From positions 5,883,501-5,947,500 of the forward strand of contig JANTQA010000008.1 of assembly GCA_027625915.1 (NCBI GenBank): 64,000 bases of DNA, read 5' to 3'. The notes beneath the pieces are model-generated. The model was not told the DNA's origin. It did not search any database and saw nothing but the letters and a program-made list of their open reading frames with translations. The translations under genes were made by a program, and so were the position numbers. This document shows, one piece after another, positions 47,835-59,070 of the stretch; within the stretch, counting starts at the first letter, position 1, and the number at the start of each line of letters is the position of its first letter. The stretch comes from Anaeramoeba flamelloides. Taxonomy: Eukaryota > Metamonada > Anaeramoebidae.

Positions 47835-48580
47835 GGATTAGCGTCACCATAGAATCTTTATAATCAAAGTATGTTGTAATTGGGTGTAAATGGTATTAGT
47901 GAACCATGGCTCGAATAGCTCTAAAAAATCTATTATAAATCTTATTGCACAATAAATTATTACATTTTTTACTAAAGATCACAATTAAAAAAGTTTCATT
48001 TTGAAAAATTTTTTTTTAATTCCTTTTCCAAATCTAAAAATAAAAACCCAAAATACAGTATTCCGGTATTTCATAATTTAGATTTAGAACTTCCAAAAGT
48101 AACTATTTTTAGAATGTTTGAATTTCAAAGATTAACTCAATAATGATCAACATAAAAGTACAAAGAGTGATTAGTTTTGTTTGCTTTTGATAAGTCTAAT
48201 TATATCATCAATATATTTGCATGATTTGAGAAATAATTTGACAAAAAACTTTATTGGTTAATTATTTAATTTTAAAAAAAATTGAATTTTTTGGCTACTA
48301 ATCTACATTTCGCTATAAATTTAAGATAGATATTTTATGACGTTGTGGTCTGAATATTGATAATTCAGCCTTTAAATTTATGGCAAAATGCAGATTTTAT
48401 TCTGAAATTGTTTGGTTTTTTTACTAAGACAAAGATCATTTTTAATTGATAAGATCAACAAATAGTACTACTTTGCAATCGATTTTTTAGAGACATTTGA
48501 ACCATGTCACACGAATGTGGTTCTACCCAATAACAACATACTTTGATCCTAGGCTTCTCCTTGGTAGACGCTAATCCCTT
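47835..48580. mobile_element. AGGGATTAGCGTC-ended element, most complete copy
   Basis: About 746 bp with imperfect terminal inverted repeats of about 90 bp. Left AGGGATTAGCGTCACC..ATCAAAGTATGTTGTAATTG; right, inverted, AGGGATTAGCGTCTACC..ATCAAAGTATGTTGTTATTG. It begins about 60 bp upstream of the Rab start codon (minus strand). Internal matches exist at 46055-46762, 24840-25090 and 57255-57535. Non-coding. Confidence 0.8.
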
Positions 48581-48585
48581 AAGGG

Positions 48586-50269
48586 AACAAAGAAACAATT
48601 CGTTGAGAAATATTTCAATAGGTAATTGTTTTTATATCAATACCCCAGATAATAACATCTTCACTGTATTTAAAAATTGTGATTTGGAAATATAATCATT
48701 TTTTCAATTAAATTAATAATTTAAAAGTCAATTTTAATAATAGGGTATTGGGTGTAAATGAATTTATCACCTTAGGGATATTTGAATCGAATTCCAATAA
48801 ATTAAATTTAAACATAAACAGTTTGAAATTTTTTACATTTATTGTTTTCTTGAAATCTCTGATTTTCCACTTAAATTCATGAAAGAAAATTTCAGAAAAA
48901 GTGTACCTAGAGGGTAATCTACACTTTTTCTACAATAAAAAATTAACTTTAATAATTATTTTCAGTCTCAAGATTTAACATTATTGAAAAAATAAAAACT
49001 CTAATTGAAGACAACTTTGACTTTTTTATGAAATCTGGAAAATTTTTATCTTCTCAGAATTATGGTAGAAATGAAAAAAAAAAAAAAAAAAAAAACTGGC
49101 AATAGAGCACTTGATTTCACAAAAATTCAATTCAACTCAATAAACAAATAATTGGTTCAACTTTGAAGACATGAAGTTCCATTTTTAACAGAGTACAGAT
49201 TTTAAAAATAAATATTCATTGTAAAAAGATATGATCCTTTTAGTTTGAATTTTCGGGTTTTTTAATAGAAAAATAACAAGAAAAATTCATTATCTCAGTA
49301 ATATTTTTGAAAATTAATGTGAAATCTTAAAAGATTTTATCAAATATTTTTTGGATATAAATTGTGTTTTAGCTTATTAAAGGGATGAGTTAACCTTTTT
49401 TTTAACAATTTATTAATTGAAAATATTTTTTGAAATCAAAAAGTCATATTTTTCCAATATAAAACCAAAAAACTAACCTATTATTTTTTTGAACAATTAA
49501 ATTAATTCTTCGAAATGATGTAACCTATTTTTAGTTTTATTTTGGAAATTCCAAATTTTATAAGAAATTTTTCATTTTATTATTATATGTTATTATTAAT
49601 ATTTCAATTCAAATCTTAGCCATTAAAACTATTCGCGGTTTAGGTGATTCAATAAATGAATATTCAGTAGAAACTTGACTCCAGTTTATCAATTAAATTG
49701 AGATCTACTAAGAATAATTTTTAGATTCTTTAAGGTTTTAAAAAAGTTTTTTTTTGGTTTTCATAAAATGTAAAAAAAAAATTGAATTCTAATTTTCAAT
49801 AATGAAAAAAAAAAATTAACAACGTTCTTTAGTCTTACTTACAAGAATTATTATTGCTATTTAAATTCAAAATTAATCAAAAATTTTATTTTGAATTTGA
49901 AGGATAAAATTACTCAATTCCCAAATATCTTCAAGAAATTTTTATTTTATAAAATCAAATTTCATCTAAAAAAAAAACAAAATTTCAGGGTAAAATTTTT
50001 AAATGACCACAAAACTTTGTTTTTTTATAACTGCTCTTTTTTAAGGAAATACCAATTAAGTTTTTAATAGGTTTAATGAATTATTTTTTTTGATTGACCA
50101 AAAGAATTATCTCAAAAAAAGAAAGAAAAAATATTTTCTTAATATTCAATGTAACAAAGACTTTTCTTATGTAATAATGTTTAAAAAATTAATAACATGG
50201 GTAAAAACTTTTTATATATATATATATATATAAACTCTTTTAAAAAAAATGTGACTCACCTGAAATAAT
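48586..50269. other. intergenic, no gene seen
   Basis: AT-rich spacer with an A19 tract near 49075-49094. No supported gene or clear repeat partner. Confidence 0.45.
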
Positions 50270-50830
50270 AAATTGAACAAAAAAAAAATATCCTTTGGTA
50301 TTCAAGAACAATTAATAACTAAATCTGATTTGTAAATCACTTTTAAGTCATTCTAAATATATAAAAGCCTGATATATTAAAAATTAAGTAAAATAAAACC
50401 AAATTTTGAAAAAAATTGAATCACAATTTTTGAAATGAGCATTAAGGCTTTTTTATTACCAAACTTTCACTGAAAAAAAAGACAAAAAAGAAGATTTTTT
50501 ATGAATAATTAAATTCATTTTCAAAGACATTCTATAATCACAATTTTCATTGTAATTATTGTTCTTTTCAAAGATCTTTTTTTTTTTCCACACAATCTAT
50601 TAAAAAAAAATAAAAAAAGAAAAAGAAAAGAAAAAGAAAAATTTTTCCAAAAAAAAGAAAAAGAAAAAGAAAAAAAACAAAAGAAAAACAAAAATTTGCA
50701 AAATTAGAAAAAATGAAACTAATCCAAAAATTTGAAAATATTTTTTTGATAAGAATACTGGAACAAACCCTCAAACGACTTCCATAAACCGTTATAAAGT
50801 GAGTCAAAATTTTTGAAAAATTGTTTATAT
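50270..50830. repeat. dispersed repeat family F, copy 2 (inverted)
   Basis: Reverse-complement homologue of 6290-6965, including the purine-rich tract at 50577-50700 that corresponds to the pyrimidine tract there. Confidence 0.75.
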
Positions 50831-50879
50831 ATACGCTATTTATAATAAAGTGGGGTAAATTTATTTTAAAATATTCCTT

Positions 50880-51425
50880 TTAAACGAAATCTTCAAAAAA
50901 CTATTTAAATATACAAAGTCATTAATTATCATTTATTGGTACTTGGTAATAATTCAATTTGTTTATTAATATTGTATAACATAACTAAAAGATATTGAAT
51001 TTTCTGATCTCGATTTTATCTGATATTTATTAGATGTGAAAATTGGTATTCATTATTGTCTTTTTGATTGGAAAACCCGTTTTCATAACTTGCTTAATAT
51101 CAACAAATTTTGAAATAGAATTGAAAATATATAACTGCATTTGATTGTTTAAAAAATAATTTGTACCCTTTCCATATTTCCAAGTTTTTTTATTGAAATT
51201 GGTCATACATTGTTTTCACCAAAAAAAGTACTAATTTTTTTTTTTCATTTTTTGGAAATATTTCATTTAACATATTTAGAAATAAATACCTTAACCATTT
51301 AATAAATCGTTATTAATATGAAACTTAATTTGGTAATGTCGATTAAGAATACTTTCACTAAAAAGGATGATTTTGTATGAAATGTATTAAAAAATGCCCC
51401 ACTTTTTGGGAAATACATTATATAT
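50880..51425. repeat. dispersed repeat family D, copy 2
   Basis: Homologue of 27590-28155. Its right edge meets the MITE at 51427. Confidence 0.72.
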
Positions 51426-51426
51426 A

Positions 51427-51624
51427 CAGTTAGTTTCACTTTTAAGACACAAACTTTCAACGGAATTTAAGGCACAAAAAAAATCTCAAATTAAGGTATA
51501 AAATTCAGATTCTAGTAAAATAAATTGTCGTTAAAAAAAAATTCCAAATTTTGTGCCTTAATTTGAGATTTTTTTGTGCCTTAAATTTCGTTGAAAGTTT
51601 GGGCCTTAAAAGTGAAACTGACTG
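51427..51624. mobile_element. palindromic Tc1/mariner-like MITE, copy 5
   Basis: 198 bp, TA-flanked (51425-51426 and 51625-51626), the same length as copy 1 and very similar to it (CAGTTAGTTTCACTTTTAAG; GAAACTGACTG). Together with copy 1 this is among the least diverged copies. Confidence 0.9.
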
Positions 51625-51629
51625 TACTA

Positions 51630-52479
51630 TCTTTGAATAATGACTCCCAAAATCAATGACATGATACTTTTGTTTGATATAATAATTTGAAAATAGATAA
51701 TGAATGTTCACTTGAAGATCGTTATTTAATTGTTATAATTACTGTTTTCTTTTTAATATGATTAGCTTTGAACCTTTTTTCATTTTTAGCTCTTTGCTTT
51801 TTTGTTTTTATTTTCAAGTTACTCATACTTTTTTGTTCCAGAGTCACAGTATTAGGAAGTAACCACTTGGTCTTTTTTCCTTTGTAACTCTTCTTCTCAA
51901 TATAACGAAGATATAACAAGGTAAAAACTGGAAAAAAATAAAATTCTCATTTCATTCATCCATCTATTTTTTCTATTTTTTTTAGATTTCGAAACTGTAA
52001 GCAAAAAATCAGCCATTTATAACTTTAAAAAAAATGAGAGAAACCCAATAATACTCATAATCGGTAGTAATTATCTCACACCTACCCTTTTTTTAAAAAC
52101 AAAAAATCAAAATAAGCCTTGAAAAAGGGTTATTTTTACTCATTTTATTTAATTAAATTTTTCAAGTAAAAAATGACTCAATAACAAAGGTTTTATTTTT
52201 GAGGTCTTTGAAATATTTATTCAAAGGTAAAGAGAAACATACTCCTCAATATTACTATTCATATTTTTTTTTTTTTTTTAATAATACTCAGTTCCAAAAA
52301 TTTTGGCAGACACAAACTAAAAAATAAGTAAAATAAAACACAATTTTTGGTATTTTATAAAATTAATATTAAATCACATTTAAGTTACACCATATTAATT
52401 TTTTTATATATAATCAATTTATATATAATTAAAAGAAAAAAATATATTAAAAAAAATATAAATATCGATGTGTGCAAAA
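51630..52479. other. intergenic, no gene seen
   Basis: AT-rich spacer. The minus-strand frame at 51722-51919 is Lys-rich and unsupported. Confidence 0.45.
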
Positions 52480-52880
52480 TGATGAAACAAGTTGAATAAA
52501 CAATAATTGTGGTAAATTTGTCAAAATTTCACCCACAATTATTGAACTAGCAAATGGTTATTTTACAATAAACTAATGATATTTGATTTTTTGATTATAA
52601 AAACTCAACTTTGGCCTTATATCAACATCATTGACTAAAATTTCCCGGATCTAATTATACAGATTTACGTAACTGGAAAACAGGAAATGAAAACAAAACA
52701 AAAAATGAGAAATCATAGTTTGTAAAATCAAAATTATTTCCTAATTTTTAAGAAAAACTGTTCTATTGTTATTCTTTAAACTTTTAGATCTGTTTACAAA
52801 TACATTGAATTTAGATTATATTCATTAAAATCTTTTTTGAACTGAAAAAAAAATAAGTTTCAAGTTATCTATTTGTTAAT
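52480..52880. repeat. dispersed repeat family E, copy 2
   Basis: Homologue of 42835-43400; see that entry for the shared pieces. Non-coding. Confidence 0.62.
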
Positions 52881-53232
52881 ATTTCAGAAAAATACAAGAA
52901 ATTTTTCCTTTTTGGTAATACTTTTTGGAAACCAGACTAATCTACTGAAAAAAAAAAAAAAAAAAACTAAGAACAATTAAATAAAAAAATGAAAAAGATT
53001 ATTTGTGATTATTCTTTTATCTTCACTTTTTTTGATTAAATAATGAATCTCAATTCGAAAGTTATAATTAAGTCTATCAAGAGATGGTTGTTTAAAAAAA
53101 TGTTTGTAAAAATTAAAAAAATGATTGCTATCGTTCAATGCTAAATATTGTTTTTGGAAAAGCCTTATAATTGACAAAAAACTTTGTAAATATAAAGATA
53201 ATAAGCCCGATAAATAAATATTTGAGGGCCAT

Positions 53233-55242
53233 TTACCTTAAACTCAGTGTTATTACATAACGGCATTTAATTTGGTCTGTGTTATAAACTATATGCTCAT
53301 CCAAATATATACCATTATTGCTGAGATCTTTTAATTCACCAAGAGGGATCTTATAGCTATTGAATTTCTTCACCTTTTTAGGATCTGGTGTTTTTCTGCC
53401 TATACCCCAAGTCGAATGGGTACCTTTTGGCAATTTTGAAACATAATTAAAAGTTTTTAATTCATGCCTCTTCCCCAAATATACTTCATTTAAATACATT
53501 ATTGCAGGTTGACTGCCATAGGCGCAAGTGTATCCAGCTGATTTCCCAAGTGCGCTAGCAAAGTATACGCCCTTGCCGAACAGATATCCTGAGCATGGCG
53601 CCTCGGGTGGTGCAATCCTTAGCCCCTGGCTAAGAATACCCACGGCATTACTCAGACGGCTGCCATGCCATAAAAGCCATCTTTCGTCCTTCTTCTCGTA
53701 TTGCTTGAAATTCTCAATTTGATCGGGGTGGAACGTCCTGAGGATATTGAGAACCCTTGGATTGTAGCCCAATGGCTTTCCTCCGTTAAGAACATATTTT
53801 TCGATCATTTTCCATTCCTTTGAACCCTTTTCGACAGCTTCCAGCTCGCAATTCAGATCCTTATAATATTTATTCAGCACGTGCTCTGTTTCTTTCTGTT
53901 TCTTCTTGTTCTTCTTCTTGTTCTTCTTTTCTTGATCGCCGATCATTTTACCCGCAATGCTAATTTGTTTCAGGGTATCAAGCAAATCAACTTTCTCTTG
54001 GATGAGTGTTTTTGAATTAATAGATGGTAGCCTCTGGAAGCCAAAGCTATGTGGGATGATGGTGTAAAAATTGCTTGACTCTTGCGTGATGTTTCCTTTC
54101 ACCTTGCGATCCAGTATTTGCTCAATTCTCTTCAAGATCTCATAGCCCTTTTTAATTTGTTCCTTGGACAATTTCCCCAATGGCGCCTTTTCCTGGTTGA
54201 TGTTTAAAGACTTGAGCGTCTTTTGAATTGTCTTTTTGTTAAAGATCAATTCGATAAATTCTTTAACCTGTGGCTCGAGCGTGCACACTAATGGCTCGTC
54301 ATCGGAACTGCTTTCGTCTTCATTGTCCTCTTCGGATCCAGATCCGCTATTGTCGGCTTCATCAGATTCGGATTCTGCTTCATAAACCACCTCCACGGGC
54401 TGGTATTTACGGTTTTTCGGTACAAAGTTGTCTCGGTTTTCCCAGTTGTTTCCCGTTTTCAGTTTATATTTTTTTTGGAATTCACGGACAGCAGAGCCCT
54501 GATCACTAAAAAAACTATAGCCTACTTGGCCTCTATACCCGACCCTTCCCCAATGAGTAAACACTTTGTAGCCATTTGGTTCATGGATTAATTGAATTTC
54601 ATAAAATTTGTTATTGTTCTGTCCGAGATTTGTCTGGTTCAACATGACAGAATAGATCTCATCGCCATCGATGACAACTTCGGCAGTAGAGCCAACAGAA
54701 CACCAAGTAGAGATAGGTACAACCTTTGGTTTCTTTTTCTTTTTTTTTTCCACTTTTTTTTTTTCATCTTTTTTTTTATCATCTTTTTTTTTTTTTATTG
54801 TTTTGTCATTTGTTTTTTTTTTTTTTTTGCTAGATCCATCTTTTGATTTTTTTTTCCTTTTTCGTGTTTTTTCTTCGCTTTCGCTTCCGCTTTCGCTTTT
54901 TTCGCTTTCGCTTTTTTCGCTTTCGCTTTTTTCGCTTTCTTCTTCCGTGCTTTCCTCTTCCTCGCTTTCTTCTTCAAGAATATATTTTTTTGTTGGTTTG
55001 ATTTTTTTCCCCTTTAACGAATCAGTCACAAATTCAGGCTTGAGAACAATGCATTTGTTTTTCTTATTATTCTCAAGTGCTACAATTCTTTTTTTAACTG
55101 CATTTGTCAAATCAGATACAATGAAATAATTAACTTTAACACTCATCCTTGAAGCAACAGTTCCTTTTTCTTTTTTGATCTTTGCAGCCAATTTTTTGGA
55201 TTTTGGACAAAGAACAAAAATCTTGTTTTTAAAGGTCATCAA
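53233..55242 (-). CDS. BRCT-WGR poly(ADP-ribose) polymerase (PARP1-like)
   Basis: 669 residues in one frame. Residues 1-85 look like a BRCT domain (KIFVLCPKSKKLAAKI; ALENNKKNKCIVLKPEFVTD). A Glu/Ser then Lys-rich linker follows (about 90-175). About 180-290 is WGR (YEIQLIHEPNGYKVFTHWGR, then VGYRGQVGY). About 325-430 is the helical regulatory domain (LGKLSKEQIKKGYEILKRIE). About 450-669 is the catalytic domain with the H-Y-E triad: His526 (LLWHGSR), Tyr560 (FGKGVYFAS) and Glu649 (YLDEHIVY), so poly-ADP-ribosylation from NAD+ is expected. No zinc fingers are seen, so DNA-break sensing would rest on WGR and BRCT as in PARP2/3-type or plant-type enzymes. The stop codon overlaps a possible donor (AAG|GTAAAT), so a small extra 3' exon cannot be excluded, though the family normally ends here. 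Confidence 0.94.
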   Translation of the reverse strand: MMTFKNKIFVLCPKSKKLAAKIKKEKGTVASRMSVKVNYFIVSDLTNAVKKRIVALENNKKNKCIVLKPEFVTDSLKGKKIKPTKKYILEEESEEEESTEEESEKSESEKSESEKSESGSESEEKTRKRKKKSKDGSSKKKKKTNDKTIKKKKDDKKKDEKKKVEKKKKKKPKVVPISTWCSVGSTAEVVIDGDEIYSVMLNQTNLGQNNNKFYEIQLIHEPNGYKVFTHWGRVGYRGQVGYSFFSDQGSAVREFQKKYKLKTGNNWENRDNFVPKNRKYQPVEVVYEAESESDEADNSGSGSEEDNEDESSSDDEPLVCTLEPQVKEFIELIFNKKTIQKTLKSLNINQEKAPLGKLSKEQIKKGYEILKRIEQILDRKVKGNITQESSNFYTIIPHSFGFQRLPSINSKTLIQEKVDLLDTLKQISIAGKMIGDQEKKNKKKNKKKQKETEHVLNKYYKDLNCELEAVEKGSKEWKMIEKYVLNGGKPLGYNPRVLNILRTFHPDQIENFKQYEKKDERWLLWHGSRLSNAVGILSQGLRIAPPEAPCSGYLFGKGVYFASALGKSAGYTCAYGSQPAIMYLNEVYLGKRHELKTFNYVSKLPKGTHSTWGIGRKTPDPKKVKKFNSYKIPLGELKDLSNNGIYLDEHIVYNTDQIKCRYVITLSLR

Positions 55243-56911
55243 ATTTTAATAAAATAATTGAATAATAGTTAAATTAAAAAAAATAAAAAGTTTTTTAATA
55301 CTTTTTCTTTTGAATTGATTCGAGTCAAAACATTTGATAGAGGTAAATTTGTTTTTCCACTTATTGTTGGAAATTGTAAATTTTGAACAGGTTTTTGTTC
55401 TTTGGGATTTTCCTTTTTTCTCATAATTGGTTTTTGGAAAATAAGTTCTGGTTGTAACTGTTTGAATTCTCGAATCAGTTAATTGAAAAAGGAGCTTAAA
55501 AACTTTTTTGGGAATAACAAAGAAATAATCTGAGATGTTTCTTTGAATACAATGAGGAAGAAATCAAGTCTTATAAAACAATTTAGGATTTTAACCAGAA
55601 CTATTTCTAGTGCAATTAAAATTGCATCTTAATTATACTCAGTATCAATATTAAAGAAATTTATTGATTCACTTCAATTTTTTTTTTTTTTTTGTTTCCC
55701 CTTTTTTTTTTTTTGAATTTTTCTTTGATTTGTTTGTTAAACTTGAGTTCGTTGTTTTTGGAATGAAACCAACGGCCGGTTTCCAAACAATTACTTGAAT
55801 AGAATTGAAAAAACAAGTTAAGTGCATCAAAAATCTGGATGGAAAAACATTTCATTTTGTTCGAATTTTTTGCTATTTCAAAATAATTCCATTTTCACAA
55901 GAAGATCGACAATTATAATGAGATAATTCCCGCCACAGTCGTGTACACAAACAACACACTGTATAATCTAATAGTATTGTATCTCATAAGGAACAGAATG
56001 ATGCCTTTCTAAAAGCTTTTTTTTTAATCTTTCAATTTTTTTTATATTTAAATATGACCTTTTTCTCAAAAACAAATAAGAGATCTCAATTTACCTTATT
56101 GTTGTTGTTGCTGAAAATTTCAACCAAAGATTTTAAAAAACTAATCTAAAGAGAGATATCTTCAACTTGATGGAGACTTTTTCAATTCAAAAAAAATTGA
56201 AACAAACGCAATTCTCTTCAATCACACTCAGGTATATGATTCAAAATAATTCATTTTTTTGGTTCAATTTGATTTTCGAGGCAACAAAACACGATCATGA
56301 AAAAATTTTTTATCAATAATTTAAACTAACTTTTTGTGAAAATTTATGTTCCTTAAGGACTATCTAAAAAAAGTCCATTTCGGGGTTAACGTGGGTTAAA
56401 ACACCACTGTTGTAGACACTTTATCTTTTTCAATTCACCAGAAACCCAAAATTGATAATTTTTGTGAATTTTTTGCAATTTTTAGAACCCAAAAACATTT
56501 TTTGGATTTTTAAAATCGTTTGTCATTTTTTTCAGCACAGCTAATTTTTAGCAACCTCAAAAAAATGAAAAAGAAATTGTTTTTTCCTTTTAAAGCCAAA
56601 TTGACGATATTCAATTCCATCGTTTCCAACAAAAAAGTGTTTTTTTTTGTAGAAAAGCTCACATAAAAAATTTTTTACAAAAAAAGATCAGAACACATAA
56701 AATTTTTTTTTACAAATAAGATCAAAAAAATTCTAAAAATAAAAGATGAAAAAATAAAAAAATAAAAAAAATATTTTTCACATTTTGAGAAAAACAAACA
56801 ATGAAAATGAATGACAAATAAAAAACAAATCACTTCTAACTTTTCCCCTTTTCATTTTAAATTATTTTTAAAAAGACAAAGAAAAATTTGCATTTCGATA
56901 AATTGAATGAT
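55243..56911. other. intergenic between divergent PARP and RADX-like genes
   Basis: AT-rich. A minus-strand frame at 55661-55855 (LETGRWFHSKNNELKFNKQI) is the only protein-like stretch and has no family match. No clear promoter element is visible. Confidence 0.4.
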
Positions 56912-56915
56912 CATA

Positions 56916-57003
56916 TCCCAACCATGTTCGTTCTAATTGAAGTATTGTCTTACAATCAATTTTTGCCTCTGAAAATTGAAAGTTAGAACAAACATGGTTG
57001 GGA
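56916..57003. mobile_element. 88-bp TA-flanked palindrome (tiny MITE)
   Basis: Arms TCCCAACCATGTTCGTTCTA and, inverted, TCCCAACCATGTTTGTTCTA, with about 40 bp between, flanked by TA (56914-56915 and 57004-57005). The arms are nearly identical, so this is young or recently corrected. Single copy in this window. Confidence 0.72.
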
Positions 57004-57254
57004 TATGGTTTTCAGTAATAGGTTTGCTAATGAGAATCTGATCTGTCAAAATTACCAATTCCTAAAAATCTGAAATTTGATAGTTCTTCTGGATACTAAG
57101 AAATAAAGACAACATTTCACTCGTGTTTTAATCCCTGTAAAGGCAATAGTGGCTTTATTTTAGATAATCCTTAATATATGTGCAATTTTATTTTTTTCTT
57201 TTTGTTTTAAATTTATTAAAATAGTGCTTAAGTGACTAACCTCACATAGATTGG

Positions 57255-57535
57255 AAAATAATCAAAGTAAGTTGGGATTGTGCGTAAATGATATTAGTGC
57301 AACACGGTTCGCAAGACTCTCAAAAAATTTATTATAATAATTATTACACAATATATACTCAGATTTTAAAACTAATGATAACTTCAAAAAATTGTTATTT
57401 TGTGAAAAATTTTTTTGAATTACTTTTCCAAATTGAAAAATTGAAAACCAATATAATAGTTTTTCCAGTATTTGAAAATTCATATTTAGAACCTTCAAGA
57501 AGGAAAAAACAGTGATCAAGATAATGTGAGACAAA
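57255..57535. repeat. AGGGATTAGCGTC family, left-part copy
   Basis: Matches the left part of 47835-48580: AATCAAAGTAAGTTGGGATT, TGATATTAGTG.A.CA(C/T)GG, CTCTAAAAAAT(C/T)TATTATAA, AATTACTTTTCCAAAT. Frames on both strands here are incidental. Confidence 0.68.
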
Positions 57536-57539
57536 CGAC

Positions 57540-59070
57540 TATAATCTGTGTTTCATACCTGTATTTGAATTTATAATAGGAATAATTTTCACTTCCTTTT
57601 CAATTTCCGGTTTTTAAATAGTTTCACAAATTACAATCTTCTTGTTTGAAAACTCTATTTATAAAAGAAAAATATTGAAATGGAAGTGAAATTTTTTTCC
57701 CATTTAGAATTCAAATAACAGTAGAATAAAAATCGTTTTTTTTTTTTTTTCTTGTTCCAATGTAACATCCAATTAACGACCCAATAGTATACCTAAGTTC
57801 AATTCAATTTTGAAAGTAACCATCTAGATATTTTCAGTAAAATTTAAATTAGGAATGCAATTTTTTGAAAGTTTTTTGCAATTTTCCTATTTTTCTCAAA
57901 TTTTTTGTTTTTTGGTGTATAAAAATTGTCTCTATTTTTTGAAAAAAATTTTTTTTATAATAGTACATTTTGATAAATTTCTTCTTTATTAGTGGAACTT
58001 AATTAAACGAAATATATCTTTGTAATTGTTTATAAGATGTTTATGTTGATACTTTGATCTTCAAGCATTTAAGAAAAAATAAACACTGGATTTAATAGGT
58101 ATCAAGTTTGAGGAAATATGACTGGGGTTTAATTTATGATGCTATATATTCTTTAATTATGCTTTGAAAAAATAATCTCTTCTTTAATTACAGACAATTT
58201 TCTAATATTAGACATATATATTTTTTTTTAAATTTGAAAACAATATTATCAAAATAGTATCAGACATAAAATAGTCCCAAGAAGAGATAATTTAAAAAGT
58301 TTGTTACCATTTAAACTTATATAATTCTATCTTCATCTTTATTCAAAACTGAATAAAAAATTTATTTGAAATGAAACATTAGTTTAAGGACTACATTCCC
58401 TCCCTTGAGTGGGTTGAATCATTATGTTATTTCACTTTCGCTTCTCAAAAAAATTTTACACTGAAGAAATTGGACAAAAAAAAATAACATTTTTTGTCTT
58501 CTTTACCTTTTCACGAAGACTATTTTTCTTTGTTTTTAAACGAAGGTAAATTGAAAATAACAAAAAAAATAATTACAAAAATTAGCTTTTGGGGATTTTC
58601 AAGTGCATTTCAAATTTGAGAACATTTCAAACTTGTAAAAGCAAATTTAAAAAAATATTTAGAACAGCTCTAGAAAATTATGTGAGTTCATTAAGTTGAA
58701 AGGGAAATTCTAAAATATTAAAATCAAAATTTAGCATTATATTCAAAGGTAAAAATTGGTAAAAATGTTAAAATGGAGAAAATTTCACATTTTTTCTAAA
58801 AGAAATTCTCCTTGGACAAATATTACTTGGATTATATAACTTATTCAAGGGTGATTTTATACATTATTTCACTGTTTTAACACAAAAACATAGCCCTTAA
58901 AATTTCCAAAGTTCTTTTTTGATTTTTTATAAACCCAAAAAGAACTATTCACCTGAACAATACCTATACAGCTGAATTTCTTCCAATTTATGATTTCTTC
59001 AAGTATCCTAACAAAAATGATCTTTCATTTTTTAACGTAATTTAAACAAAAGACTTTTTTGTTTAACGGG
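57540..59070. other. 5' flank of the RADX-like gene
   Basis: AT-rich spacer with a T18 tract near 57738. No gene or convincing repeat is seen. Confidence 0.45.

Noticed and set aside
55661-55855. 64-residue minus-strand frame with some protein-like sequence
   Set aside because: Half is poly-Lys from a T-rich tract, with no family match or splice links. Left as spacer.
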